A DNA stretch of 64,000 bases from Martinezella calliandrae (GCF_030272695.1 NZ_JARFYN010000025.1:27811-91810), one strand, 5' to 3'; positions 35,616 through 44,504 are shown, numbered from the stretch's first letter. Notes: a model not told the origin generated them from the sequence alone. A program made the numbers and translations.

Positions 35616-36575
35616 CTAACTTCGCCGGAAGCTCGCCCGATATTGGTTCGGCGTCACCCCCAGGCGTTTGGCAAAGACCAGCCGCATGCGCTGAACATTG
35701 CCAAAGCCACATTCGAAGGCAATAGCCTTCAGCGCCATATCGTTTCCTTCGAGAAGATTGCGTGCCGCATCGACGCGTGCCTGTTCCACGAACTCGGCCG
35801 GCGTCACTTGGACCTGCTGCACGAAGGCACGGGCGAAATTGCGCGGGCTCATACCGGCCTGTTCTGCGAGGTCGGCAACCGAGAGGCGGTCACGCAGATG
35901 CGCCATGACATGCTGATAGACCTTGGCGATCGGAGAGCCCTCTTGCGCCGGCGCCGCAAGGTAAGGACTGAACTGCGACTGGCCGCCCTGACGCTGCGCC
36001 ACGACGACGAGGCGTTTAGCCACGGCGAGCGCGACGGCAGAACCGTGATCCTCACTGATGATTGCCAGGGCAAGATCGATGCCTGCGGTCACACCCGCCG
36101 AGGTCAGAAGCGCGCCATCGCGGATGTAGATGCGATCGAAATCGACATTCGCCTCAGGAAACATTCGCGCCAGGACCGGCGCGTTCTGCCAGTGGGTCGT
36201 CACCCGCCGCCCTTCCAGAAGACCCGCATGACCAAGCACGAAGGCGCCGGTACAGACCGAGCCGTAACGCGCAGCGGCGCCGACAATCACGTGTAGGCAG
36301 GTGATCAACCGTGGGTCGGGTGCTGCTTCGGGAAGCCCCGACCCTCCAGCGACTAGCACCAAGTCGAAGCCAGGCTTTGCTTCCTCATAGGTAAGATCAG
36401 GCGCCAGGAGCATGCCATTCGAGGCGCGGAACGGCTGGCGCTCAGGGCCGATCAAAGTCATGCGATATCCCTCACCTTCAGCGATGAACGCATTCGCTTC
36501 GACGAATGCGTCCATCGGACCGGAGACGTCGAGAGCCTGCACCTCCGGGAAAATGATCATCGCCACCGATCTCAT
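35616..36575 (-). CDS. GlxA-type AraC-family transcriptional regulator (DJ-1/PfpI fusion)
   Basis: A 319-residue regulator with an N-terminal DJ-1/PfpI class I amidotransferase-like domain (MIIFPEVQALDVSGPMDAF, then RYGSVCTGAFVLGHAGLLEGRRVTTHW with the elbow cysteine) and a C-terminal AraC helix-turn-helix pair (LSVADLAEQAGMSPRNFARAF, then IAFECGFGNVQRM). GlxA proteins sense an unknown small molecule through the N-terminal domain. ATG 36575 is chosen because the following sequence begins the conserved MIIFP strand and GGAG lies ten bases upstream; the frame is open 24 codons further. Its target may be the tautomerase/SDR genes on its right or the HD gene on its left. Confidence 0.9.
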   Translation of the reverse strand: MRSVAMIIFPEVQALDVSGPMDAFVEANAFIAEGEGYRMTLIGPERQPFRASNGMLLAPDLTYEEAKPGFDLVLVAGGSGLPEAAPDPRLITCLHVIVGAAARYGSVCTGAFVLGHAGLLEGRRVTTHWQNAPVLARMFPEANVDFDRIYIRDGALLTSAGVTAGIDLALAIISEDHGSAVALAVAKRLVVVAQRQGGQSQFSPYLAAPAQEGSPIAKVYQHVMAHLRDRLSVADLAEQAGMSPRNFARAFVQQVQVTPAEFVEQARVDAARNLLEGNDMALKAIAFECGFGNVQRMRLVFAKRLGVTPNQYRASFRRS

Positions 36576-36665
36576 CGAAACCGCACTCCGTCCATCAGAT
36601 AAGCAATCGAATGCGGTATATTCGATAGCAGGTGTTGCGGTATACAAAACGCAACAGGCGCGCTG

Positions 36666-36905
36666 CTATTTGCTGCCCGATCTAGCGAGCTGCCGTCGGT
36701 ATTCCTCAACCGGCACGCCGCCGACACCCCAGCTTTCCATCTCCACCTCGTTGATGACAACAAAGGTGGTGTTTTGCGGCTTGCCGAGAACATCAAAGAG
36801 TAGGTCGCTGACGCCCTTGATCAGGGCCGCTTTCTGTTCGGCGGTGGTGCGGGTGGCGCCCGGTGCGGTGCCTTCGCGCGTTACCTGGATGTTGACATAG
36901 GGCAT
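36666..36905 (-). CDS. 4-oxalocrotonate tautomerase-family protein
   Basis: A 79-residue protein beginning Met-Pro-Tyr-Val, so that cleavage exposes the catalytic N-terminal proline of the 4-OT family. The rest (ALIKGVSDLLFDVLGKPQNTTFVVINEVEMESWGVGG) matches small tautomerases. The proline start and GAGGAG nine bases upstream fix the start at 36905, although the frame runs further. It lies 58 bp downstream of the SDR gene on the same strand, so the two form an operon divergent from a LysR gene. Confidence 0.88.
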   Translation of the reverse strand: MPYVNIQVTREGTAPGATRTTAEQKAALIKGVSDLLFDVLGKPQNTTFVVINEVEMESWGVGGVPVEEYRRQLARSGSK

Positions 36906-36963
36906 GAGTGGTCTCCTCGTCGGAGCGGCGGCTTTGGGCAGCCGCTCATTGTTGAAGTTCGAT

Positions 36964-37677
36964 CTACCAGCGACCGGCGTGCTGGCCACCGTCGACATGC
37001 AGGGTCTCACCGGTCACAAAGCCTGCCTGTTCAAGATAGAGAACGGCATCGACGATATCGGCGATGTCGCCCATGTGACCGACCGGGTGCAGGGCCGCCA
37101 GAAATTCATGGGTCTCCGGCGCATGCATCGGCGTCTTGATAATGCCCGGCGCGACCGCATTCACGCGGATGCCGCTCTTGGCATATTCGATGGCGAGGGC
37201 CCGCGTGACGGCATCGAGGCCGCCTTTGGTCAATGAGGCAAGTGAGGCCGAAACCCCAGCAATCGGCTGATCAACCAGAGTGGTCGTGATCTGGACGATA
37301 TGACCGCTCTTGCGCTTCAGCATTTCAGCGGCGGCCAGTTGCGAGATGTGGAAGAAGCCTTCTACATTGACGGCCATGGCATTGCGGAAATCTTCGACGG
37401 TATAGTCGGTAAACGGCTTGGCAATGAAAATGCCCGCGTTGTTGACCAGGGTATCGATGCGGCCGAACCGTTCCATCGTCGTCTTCACGATGCGTTCGGC
37501 AACCGCTCTGTCACCGACATCGCCATCGACAACGACGACCGAAGGGTCCGAGGACGGCTTGATCGAACGGGAATTGGCAACAACGGCATAGCCGTTCTTG
37601 CGATAGGCGGCCACGAGGGCGGCACCTATTCCCTGCGATGCACCAGTGATGATTGCGACCTTTTGTTCGTTGCTCAT
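36964..37677 (-). CDS. Short-chain dehydrogenase/reductase-family protein lacking the catalytic tyrosine
   Basis: A 237-residue Rossmann-fold protein with the NAD(P) motif TGASQGIG, NNAG (LVNNAGIFI) and RVNAVAPGIIKTP. At the usual YxxxK site the sequence is SLASLTKGG: Lys is kept but the residue four before it is Ala, not Tyr, and the catalytic-serine strand reads ITTTL. It may therefore not be a classical dehydrogenase. A family subgroup with this DQP...LTKGG pattern exists, with unknown reaction. ATG 37677 has AAGGAGAG upstream. Operon with the tautomerase; divergent from the LysR gene at 37897. Confidence 0.85.
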   Translation of the reverse strand: MSNEQKVAIITGASQGIGAALVAAYRKNGYAVVANSRSIKPSSDPSVVVVDGDVGDRAVAERIVKTTMERFGRIDTLVNNAGIFIAKPFTDYTVEDFRNAMAVNVEGFFHISQLAAAEMLKRKSGHIVQITTTLVDQPIAGVSASLASLTKGGLDAVTRALAIEYAKSGIRVNAVAPGIIKTPMHAPETHEFLAALHPVGHMGDIADIVDAVLYLEQAGFVTGETLHVDGGQHAGRW

Positions 37678-37833
37678 TGTCTTCTCTCCTTCAGAGGGGC
37701 GGAAGCCCGCTGACAAGGCGCAGGTAATTGCGCCGTGGCGGTTTGTTCCGCACGCCTTGAACTTCTTTTCGATGTTGCGATTGCCCTTGAAGGGCCGACG
37801 AAGCGCTCCCGCCTCGCTTGCAACAGAGGTAAT

Positions 37834-37883
37834 GTATTGCGAGGATCGGCGGAATAAGCGCCTACTGGAAGTCAGTATTGCGA
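37834..37883. promoter_or_regulatory. Paired 9-bp direct repeats in the SDR/LysR divergent region
   Basis: GTATTGCGA occurs at 37834-37842 and 37875-37883, 41 bp apart (about four helical turns), just upstream of the LysR gene. LysR proteins often bind two sites in divergent promoters. The same 9-mer also occurs once at 28174-28182 in front of the OYE gene. Function is inferred. Confidence 0.4.
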
Positions 37884-37896
37884 ACGGGGGAATAAT

Positions 37897-38823
37897 ATGG
37901 ATCGTATCGAGGCTATGAAGGTGTTCGTTACGGCACTGGACGAAGGAAGTCTGGCCGCCGCTGGCCGCAAGCTCGGGCGTTCGGCCGCCGCGGTCACACG
38001 CGCCATCACATCGTTGGAACACCATGTCGGCGTCCAGCTTCTGCACCGAACCACCCGGACAATTCGGCTGAGCGAGGCCGGAGAACGCTATGCCGCTGCC
38101 TGTCGGCGCGTATTGAACGACATGGAGGAGGCGGATCTGCTGGCGGCGGGGGAAACCAAGGCGCCACGCGGCTTGCTGACCATTACCGCGCCGCTTATCG
38201 CCGGCGCAACGATCGTGCAGCCGATCCTCGATGCGTTTCTCGACAGCAATCCCGAGGTCAAGGCGAAACTATTGTTGCTCGACCGCCCGGTCAGTCTGGT
38301 GGACGAAGGTATCGACGTCGGCCTGCGGATCGCGCATCTGTCCGACTCCAGCATGGTGGCAATCAGGATCGGCGAAGTGCGTCGCGTGATTTGCGCGGCG
38401 CCGTCCTACCTCGATGCCCATCCGCCGATCGCCGAGCCTGCCGATCTCGCCAACCACCAATGCGTGGCGCTTGCCCAATTCGGCGAAACGAGTTGGAGCT
38501 TTCCGGCGACCTCGCCAAACGGGGCCCAACGCCTTGTCCATTTTTCCCCGCGGCTTGTCGTCAACGGCATAGCCGCAGTGATCGCCTCGGTCGCCGCCGG
38601 CCACGGCCTCACCCGCGTTTTCTCCTACCATATCGCGGAGAAGGTCAGCCGAGGTGAATTGAGGATCATCCTGGCAAAGGATGAAGCACCGCCGCTGCCG
38701 GTTCACGTCGTCGTGCCCGAAGGCCGTCTATCGGTCCCGAAAGTCCGTGCCTTTGTCGATGATGCCGTTCCGCAACTGCGGACAGCATTCAGCCGTTTCG
38801 CCAAGATGTGTCAGGAAAGCTGA
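37897..38823 (+). CDS. LysR-family transcriptional regulator
   Basis: A 308-residue regulator with the N-terminal winged helix-turn-helix (MDRIEAMKVFVTALDEGSLA, KLGRSAAAVTRAITSLEHHVGVQLL) and a periplasmic-binding-protein-like effector domain (RGLLTITAPL, VDEGIDVGLRI). It starts at ATG 37897 behind GGGGGAAT. It is divergent from the SDR/tautomerase operon, the arrangement in which LysR proteins usually control the neighbouring operon and themselves. The effector is unknown. Its closest local relative is the LysR gene immediately downstream on the opposite strand. Confidence 0.93.
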   Translation: MDRIEAMKVFVTALDEGSLAAAGRKLGRSAAAVTRAITSLEHHVGVQLLHRTTRTIRLSEAGERYAAACRRVLNDMEEADLLAAGETKAPRGLLTITAPLIAGATIVQPILDAFLDSNPEVKAKLLLLDRPVSLVDEGIDVGLRIAHLSDSSMVAIRIGEVRRVICAAPSYLDAHPPIAEPADLANHQCVALAQFGETSWSFPATSPNGAQRLVHFSPRLVVNGIAAVIASVAAGHGLTRVFSYHIAEKVSRGELRIILAKDEAPPLPVHVVVPEGRLSVPKVRAFVDDAVPQLRTAFSRFAKMCQES

Positions 38824-38847
38824 AGCGGCTCCGAGGGTGGCCAAGGG

Positions 38848-39744
38848 CTAACGGATCGCCGGTCCCGCCCGCAATTGCCCCACGGCGAAATCGACAAAGG
38901 CGCGTGTCTTTGCCGAGGCATGCCGGCCTTCGGGATGCACCACGTGGATCGGCAGCGGTTCCTCCTCGTATTCCTCCAGAATGATACGCAACCGGCCATC
39001 GGCGATTGGCTTTGCGACCTGATAGGAGAGCGGACGTGCCAAGCCCCAACCGCTCAAGACTGCCGAGATCGACGCACCGACGGTGTTACAGAACAGGCGC
39101 GGATGAAGGGAAGGAGACAGTTTGGCTTCGGGACCGAACCGCCAATCGAGCGGCGCCGACGATCCTGTGCTCGCTATGATCGTATGGCTGGCGAGATCAG
39201 TCGGCGTCTGCGGCACGCCATGACGTTCGAAATAGGACGGCGCACCGCAGACGACGCGGCGCACGGTGCCCACTCGGGTAGCGTTGTAGCTGGAGTCCGT
39301 CAGGTGGCCGATACGAATGGCGACATCGATCCCCTCCTCCACCAGATTGACGATCCGATCGAAGAGCAGCACGCGCCCGGTCACCGCCGGATGCAGCGCC
39401 AGAAACGCGGTGACGATGGGCATGACGTAGTATTGCCCGAAGAGCACCGGCGCGGTGACGGTCAGCACACCGGACGGCGTTGCATAGGAGCCGCCGGCGG
39501 ACGCCTCGGCCTCATCGATATCGGCGAGGACCCGGCGGCAATCCTCGACATAGTGGTGGCCCTGCGCGGTCAGCTTCACCGAACGCGTCGAGCGCAAAAA
39601 CAAGCGCGCACCGGTGACCTCCTCCAAAAAGGCCACGGCGCGGGTGACGGCCGGCGGGCTCATATGCAACTGCCGCGCCGCATCGGCGAAACTGCCGGCA
39701 TCGGCCACCCTCACCAGCACCTTCATGCATTGCAGCTTATCCAA
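38848..39744 (-). CDS. LysR-family transcriptional regulator
   Basis: A 298-residue LysR protein with helix-turn-helix ADAARQLHMSPPAVTRAVAFLEE and effector domain GVLTVTAPVLFG, then VEEGIDVAIRIGHL. It is clearly paralogous to the 37897 protein. The start is TTG 39744 (LDKLQCMKVLVRV aligns with the usual MDRL start), because AGGAG lies seven bases upstream; a frame without signals extends ten codons further. It is divergent from a glutathione S-transferase gene, its likely target, with a 19-bp inverted repeat between them. Confidence 0.92.
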   Translation of the reverse strand: MDKLQCMKVLVRVADAGSFADAARQLHMSPPAVTRAVAFLEEVTGARLFLRSTRSVKLTAQGHHYVEDCRRVLADIDEAEASAGGSYATPSGVLTVTAPVLFGQYYVMPIVTAFLALHPAVTGRVLLFDRIVNLVEEGIDVAIRIGHLTDSSYNATRVGTVRRVVCGAPSYFERHGVPQTPTDLASHTIIASTGSSAPLDWRFGPEAKLSPSLHPRLFCNTVGASISAVLSGWGLARPLSYQVAKPIADGRLRIILEEYEEEPLPIHVVHPEGRHASAKTRAFVDFAVGQLRAGPAIR

Positions 39745-39762
39745 GCGACCGCTCCTATAGAT

Positions 39763-39781
39763 TATTCCACGCAACGGAATA
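39763..39781. promoter_or_regulatory. LysR-type inverted repeat in the LysR/GST divergent region
   Basis: TATTCC-N7-GGAATA is a perfect 6-bp inverted repeat, including the T-N11-A pattern favoured by LysR proteins. It lies 19 bases upstream of the TTG start of the LysR gene and about 83 bases upstream of the GST gene. It is a probable binding site for this LysR protein. Confidence 0.5.
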
Positions 39782-39863
39782 GTTTCTTGTTCATTATGGC
39801 AGTTCTATTTTCCGATGAAACAATCATTTTCGAGCCAGATAACTGCATTCGGAGACCTAAACC

Positions 39864-40481
39864 ATGAAGCTATACGTCCATGCGCTGTCCGGCCATTCCC
39901 ACCGCGCCCGTCTGTTCGCTTCGCTGATCGGCATCGACGCCGATATCGTCGAAGTCGACCTTGCCAATGGCGAGCACAAGACGCCGGCGTTCCTGGCGCT
40001 CAATCCTTTCGGTCAGGTTCCGGTGCTGGACGACAATGGCACTATCGTCGCCGACTCCACGGCTATCCTGGTCTATCTTGCCAAGAAATACCGGCAAAAG
40101 AGCTGGTTGCCGGACGATGCTGCGGGCACGGCCGCCGTGCAGCGATGGCTTTCGGTCGCTTCCGGCGAGATCGCCTATGGTCCTTGCGCTGCGCGTCTCG
40201 TCACCATCTTCGGGGCGAAGTTCGACGCGGATGAGGTGATCGCCCGTGCCCATGTCATCTTGAATCTGATCGATGATGAACTTGCGACGCGTCAATGGAT
40301 TGCTGCCGATCATCCAACCATCGCCGATGTGGCACTCTATAGCTACATCGCCCGATCGCCCGAGGGCAATGTCGACCGTTTCCAATATCACAACGTCAGC
40401 GCCTGGCTTGCCCGCGTCGAAGCTCTTCCAGGCTTCTGCGCCTTCCAAAAGACGCCGATCGGCATCGCCGACGTGGCCTGA
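39864..40481 (+). CDS. Glutathione S-transferase
   Basis: A 205-residue GST. The N-terminal thioredoxin fold has LSGHSHRARLFASLIG and LNPFGQVPVLDDNGTIVADSTAILVYLAKKY, including the cis-Pro and the glutathione-binding DS pair. The all-helical C-terminal domain contains ADHPTIADVALYSYI, the N-capping motif. Such enzymes conjugate glutathione to electrophiles. It is divergent from a LysR gene and followed after 47 bp by a flavin-binding oxidase-like gene on the same strand, so the two probably work together. Confidence 0.93.
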   Translation: MKLYVHALSGHSHRARLFASLIGIDADIVEVDLANGEHKTPAFLALNPFGQVPVLDDNGTIVADSTAILVYLAKKYRQKSWLPDDAAGTAAVQRWLSVASGEIAYGPCAARLVTIFGAKFDADEVIARAHVILNLIDDELATRQWIAADHPTIADVALYSYIARSPEGNVDRFQYHNVSAWLARVEALPGFCAFQKTPIGIADVA

Positions 40482-40491
40482 GACCTTTCGC

Positions 40492-40515
40492 GGAGGCATC
40501 GACCTCCCCCTTTTT
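40492..40515 (+). terminator. Possible weak terminator or attenuator between GST and flavin-binding genes
   Basis: GGAGG (40492-40496) can pair with CCTCC (40503-40507) across a six-base loop, and a CCC-TTTTT run follows. The stem is only five pairs, so termination would be partial at most. Confidence 0.3.
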
Positions 40516-40528
40516 CAAGGATTGGATC

Positions 40529-41509
40529 ATGTTGACCATGAACGGAACCGAAAACGGCTCATCCTGGCACGCTGGGGAAATCGCCCTGCAGAAGAAAGCC
40601 GGGGCGGCCGATCGGATGAGCGAAGTGGGCCAACGCGTGCTGCGCAACTATCTGCTCGAACAGCACCGCGACTTCTATCCGCAACTGCCCTTCATCGTGC
40701 TTGGCGCCGTCGATACCGCCGGTGATGTCTGGGCGACGCTGCGCGCCGCTCATCCGGGCTTTCTGCATAGCCCCGACATCCACACGCTTGGTGTCGATCT
40801 CGACCGCGATCCGGCCGATCCCATCGATGCGGGCATGAACGATGGCGATGCTATCGGAATGCTCGGTATCGAGCTTCATACCCGCCGCCGCAACCGTTTG
40901 AACGGCACGATCCGCCGGCAAGGCAGTGACGGCTTCGATGTCACGGTTGGCCAGTCCTACGGCAATTGTCCGCAATATATTCAGCTACGGGATTTCGAAT
41001 TCGTTCGCGATCCGTCCGAGCGAACGGACCAACCGGCGCTGCATCTTGCTGAGCTCGACGGCAGGGCAAGAGACATGATCAAGAGTGCCGATACTTTCTT
41101 CGTCGCCTCCTATGTCGACCGAGAGGATGGGCCGAGGGAGGTGGACGTATCGCATCGCGGCGGCAGGACCGGCTTTGTGCGCATCGGCAGCGATGGCGTG
41201 CTGACTATCCCGGATTTCGCCGGCAATCGCTTCTTCAACACGCTCGGCAATTTTCTCGTCAATCCGAAGGCGGGACTGGTCTTTGCTGATTTTGACAGCG
41301 GCGGGCTCCTGCAGCTGGCCGGCGACGCGGAGGTTGTTCTGGAATCGCCGGAGATCGCTGCCTTTCAGGGTGCGGAGCGGCTGTGGCGTTTCACGCCTCG
41401 CCGGATCGTCCGTCGATCGGGAGCATTGCCGCTTCGCTGGAAATTTCGCCAGGATGGTTGGTCGCCTAGCTTGCTGAGGACCGGTCGTTGGGAAGACAGG
41501 GGCAGGTGA
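40529..41509 (+). CDS. Stand-alone pyridoxamine-phosphate-oxidase-like flavin-binding protein
   Basis: A 326-residue protein of the PNPOx-like split-barrel family (COG3576 type). It has SSWHAGEIALQKKAGAADRM at the start, RRNRLNGTIRR in the middle, and a second barrel-like region: FFVASYVDREDGPREVDVSHRGGRTGFVRIG, then GNRFFNTLGNFLVNPKAGLVFADF. Many relatives are fused to a ferredoxin reductase module; here the gene stops after the barrel, so an external reductase would be needed. ATG 40529 was used. It is probably cotranscribed with the GST gene upstream. Confidence 0.85.
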   Translation: MLTMNGTENGSSWHAGEIALQKKAGAADRMSEVGQRVLRNYLLEQHRDFYPQLPFIVLGAVDTAGDVWATLRAAHPGFLHSPDIHTLGVDLDRDPADPIDAGMNDGDAIGMLGIELHTRRRNRLNGTIRRQGSDGFDVTVGQSYGNCPQYIQLRDFEFVRDPSERTDQPALHLAELDGRARDMIKSADTFFVASYVDREDGPREVDVSHRGGRTGFVRIGSDGVLTIPDFAGNRFFNTLGNFLVNPKAGLVFADFDSGGLLQLAGDAEVVLESPEIAAFQGAERLWRFTPRRIVRRSGALPLRWKFRQDGWSPSLLRTGRWEDRGR

Positions 41510-42942
41510 ACCCGGCATAGCGGTCGATTTGCGACACAGCTCTACCCCTCAAGCGCCAGGTCATGACGTAGCTTCAGGTATCTCCGGCGCTGCTGCGCAC
41601 GCGCATCTTGTCGCGTCCATACGATGAACGCGACCGGCATTTTGAAACCGGACAGGGCACCAAGGCCGCAAGCAAGGCAAACGAAAAACAATCGTCGGCA
41701 CGAGCGGCTGAGCGCGTCGTGGCGAAGGCCCGCCGCCCTGTTACTTCTGAACAGCGCAGCAAGAAAATGTTGCTGCAGACGAGCGGCAGACCAAGACCAA
41801 CATCTTGCAATCTCAACCGGTCACGGATGCTTTTAATGGGACGTCTTTGCAAAATTGCTGGATCAACTCTGTACTAGACTGATCTGAGCATAGCCATCAG
41901 TCAGCAACGCGTCCCGCACCTTACCGCAGCAGAGCTCCTCAAAGACGTCATGAACGAAAGCTAGGGCCATCAAACCGAAACGCCTGATCAGCGCGCCATC
42001 CGCGATCGGCCCCCATGATGTCTCCGATCACCACTTCGTCACGATTTGGTGACGACGTTAAACGGCGAAAACAGATTTGGATACGATACGCTCTCACGCG
42101 TTTTCACACGGAAATCCGAATAGTCTAAAGGCGCGCGACTTTCGGCAGCTGAAAGGACATGCTGGAATGCTGCGCGGTTTTCTGACGTCACAGCGTCGTT
42201 CCGTTCGCTTTCTGGTACGAGGAGTATGCCGGCTGACGCTCGGTCTTGAAACCGAAGCCCCGAACACACAATTATCACGTACCACCCAAACCGATGGCCG
42301 ATTGCAGTGACATGATCGTCGCTGGGCGCGGACGTCCGGGTGACGAGGGCGCTCCCATGACGAGGTCGAGCGCCCTTTGTGCTTCACGGCCGTTGAAATC
42401 GGCCAATGTGATCCGAAAACAGGATCGATGGAACCAGGAAATGGATTGCCTTTGGTTGGTCCTAGTCCAGATGATTCAGTCCGATATCTTTCCTGAGCCA
42501 GTCTGATAGCTCTGCGGATTTTTCAGGTCTTGTCGTCCGACGCGGAAGCCATCTCGCCGTCGACAGGACGGTGAACAAGTTCAAAATCGACAGGACGCTC
42601 CAAGTCGCGAGCCTCAGCTCCGCGCTCGTGTACACACGTTTTTTCATTATGGCTCGCGGCAAACCGGCCGCGCCTTCTTCCGATACGTGGGAAGGCAGAC
42701 ACGGCCGGGCTGGAGAGCCCAAGGGCCGCGTGCTGCATGAAGATGCCTAACCGCGAGCTTATCAGCGTGAAGAGAACTAGACCGGTTTCAAACCCGGATG
42801 GTCACTTGGATTTCAGACCGCGGCGGCGTGGGAGATGAAAAATTCTGCCATTGCACGCCTCCTGCTGTTTTGAATCGTCACAGCAACATATCCAAAGCGA
42901 CAAAAGCTCGCAACCCCGGCTCCCCCGGAGCGTTTCTCTCTC
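41510..42942. other. 1.4-kb stretch without a clear gene
   Basis: It separates the intact catabolic block from the orphan HARP-like gene. Open frames are short. A plus-strand frame (41608-41877) is rich in Lys, Arg, Ala and Gln, with no recognised motif. One small minus-strand ORF is listed separately. A CGTCAC-N6-GTGACG inverted repeat is seen near 42040-42057. I see no ribosome sites or RNA gene. The stretch looks decayed. Confidence 0.35.
42462..42647 (-). CDS. Possible DUF1127-like small protein
   Basis: A 61-codon frame from an in-frame ATG ends in TRPEKSAELSDWLRKDIGLNHLD, which resembles the arginine-rich tail of small alphaproteobacterial DUF1127 proteins (typically ...L.D..L.DIGL.R.D). 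No ribosome site is visible and the N-terminal half is unlike the family. It may be a fragment or chance. Confidence 0.3.
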   Translation of the reverse strand: MKKRVYTSAELRLATWSVLSILNLFTVLSTARWLPRRTTRPEKSAELSDWLRKDIGLNHLD

Positions 42943-43845
42943 ATGATTGACGAGCAGCCATCACAGCAAGACGACGACCCGCCTTTCGAAACGGTCTCCT
43001 TTCGCTTCGACCGAATGACTATCGCGCGGTTCCGAGAGCTGTTCCCACGCGCTCGCTGGAGCGACAGCCACCAGGCGTGGACGGTGCCCGGCAAGACCGC
43101 TCGACGTCGTATCGACCGATGGCTTGCCACTGAAGCGACTCGGCAGTCTCCCTTCGAGGAGGAGAAGGGCCGCGATGCCTACGAGTGGGAGCCGATCCTC
43201 AGTCCGTATCTGCAGGTCTATGATCGTGGTTTCCGTATCCGGACGCCGTTCTCGCGCGCGGTCGTAGACGAGCTGCGCCAGATCCCCTTCGCGCGATGGA
43301 ACCGCGACGACAGAGTCTGGGAGATACCCTTCGCATCGTATGACGATCTCCAGGATCGATGGAAGACGATCGAAGAAGCGGCGAAGAGAGCCGAGCCAGA
43401 AGAGCGTCGCAAGCGTGCGGAAGCACGTAGGGGCACCGAAGATGAAGCGAAGGCGCGACGTCGGACCGCGGAAAGGCGGAAACGCCGGATGCCAGTATCA
43501 AGTGACGATCCTCCGCCGCCCGGGAGACCGGTGGCGAACCCGGCATACGGCATCGTGATCGTCACCGAAGTCACGGGCGAGATCGTCGATCTGGAGGAGA
43601 TCGCCGAACATTACCCGAATGTCGGCGACGACCACGTCTGGGCGGGCTGGCGACCCGCGACCCTGGTAGAGCTCGTCCGCACATGGCCGGCCCGAGAGGT
43701 TCCCGGCGAGTACGAGCGAAGCCGAGGTTGGTGGTTGCCGACGCTCGATGAACTACGAGACGCAAGGCGGATTGCGAAATCCCGTGAACGGCGAAAACGC
43801 GATCGCGCGGAAGCGGAAAACAGCCGATCGAACGGTCCGAGTTAG
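42943..43845 (+). CDS. Orphan protein with two HARP-like modules
   Basis: A 300-residue protein of unknown function. Residues ~14-60 (FETVSFRFDRMTIARFRELF, then ARWSDSHQAWTVP) and ~90-145 (FRIRTPFSRAVVDELRQIP, then ARWNRDDRVWEIPF) share the pattern of a hydrophobic strand, a helix, then aRW....W.vP. This resembles the HARP domain found next to SNF2 helicases such as SMARCAL1, which binds forked DNA. No helicase part is present. A strongly charged Arg/Glu linker (~145-190) leads to a third region with VWAGWRPATLVELVRTWP and RGWWLPTLDELRDARR. The codon pattern and length support a real gene, isolated between decayed stretches. DNA binding is inferred. Confidence 0.6.
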   Translation: MIDEQPSQQDDDPPFETVSFRFDRMTIARFRELFPRARWSDSHQAWTVPGKTARRRIDRWLATEATRQSPFEEEKGRDAYEWEPILSPYLQVYDRGFRIRTPFSRAVVDELRQIPFARWNRDDRVWEIPFASYDDLQDRWKTIEEAAKRAEPEERRKRAEARRGTEDEAKARRRTAERRKRRMPVSSDDPPPPGRPVANPAYGIVIVTEVTGEIVDLEEIAEHYPNVGDDHVWAGWRPATLVELVRTWPAREVPGEYERSRGWWLPTLDELRDARRIAKSRERRKRDRAEAENSRSNGPS

Positions 43846-44025
43846 ACTGCAAGGAGCGGCCAGCCGATCCACTTTGTGGACTAGTTGAACCATAGAATGA
43901 ATATGTTTCATTGCGCACGCTCCAATCAAGGTCGATGCGATTTACGTGTTGCGAAAGTTTCTTCGTCGCATCCATGTGATCGGTGGGACGCTGGACCATC
44001 AATATTTCGACCGGGAGGTAGAGCG

Positions 44026-44178
44026 TCAGGGACGGTTGGGATCCAAATACCCACCGCCCAGGGAATGCCCCGTTATGATGACTTTGCCCGATGGCGAGGT
44101 GCTGGTACCAGCATCCGGGAACAGCTTCTGTCCGGGAATGTCCCCATAGAACTTTTGCGCATAATATGGCTATAGATG
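44026..44178 (-). pseudogene. Remnant of a lipase-like alpha/beta hydrolase
   Basis: The minus strand reads YAQKFYGDIPGQKLFPD, then SPSGKVIITGHSLGGGYL. GHSLGG preceded by a VIIT strand is the nucleophile elbow of class 3 lipase-like hydrolases (positions 44053-44070). An in-frame TAG lies just upstream of the segment and a TGA eight codons after the elbow, so only about 50 codons survive. Sequence on both sides gives no complete gene. It shows that this interval is a graveyard. Confidence 0.45.
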
Positions 44179-44309
44179 AACAACGCCATTTCCTAGATCC
44201 TCGTCCATCAAGCCGAACGAGCTAATCACCCGAACTGAAGAGATCGGCAGGGGCGGCACGCAGCCATTCAGCCACTCAAAATCTATGGCACGCACGAAAT
44301 CGCAACGCT

Positions 44310-44504
44310 TTCACAAAGCTTCCTCGACCTTGCCACGCGGCACAGGAAAAACCGTTCTTTTCCACGCGACGAGATGCCGGCGGAACAGGAATGGGCCTCC
44401 ATATCACCCGAGCGATGCTGCAGTCACACGGCGGTTCGACCAAGTTGATGGAGAATGATCGCGACGGCACCGCGTTCGAAATCGCGGTGCCTATTGCGCC
44501 TTAA
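44310..44504 (+). pseudogene. 3' remnant of a sensor histidine kinase
   Basis: The frame reads KPFFSTRRDAGGTGMGLHI, then RAMLQSHGG, then GTAFEIAVPIAP followed by TAA. This is the F and G2 box and final strand of a HATPase_c domain (usually FTTK..GTGLGL.I...I...HGG...). No H box, N box or start is present upstream, so only the last ~64 codons remain. The remaining bases of 43846-44593 hold no intact gene. Confidence 0.65.
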
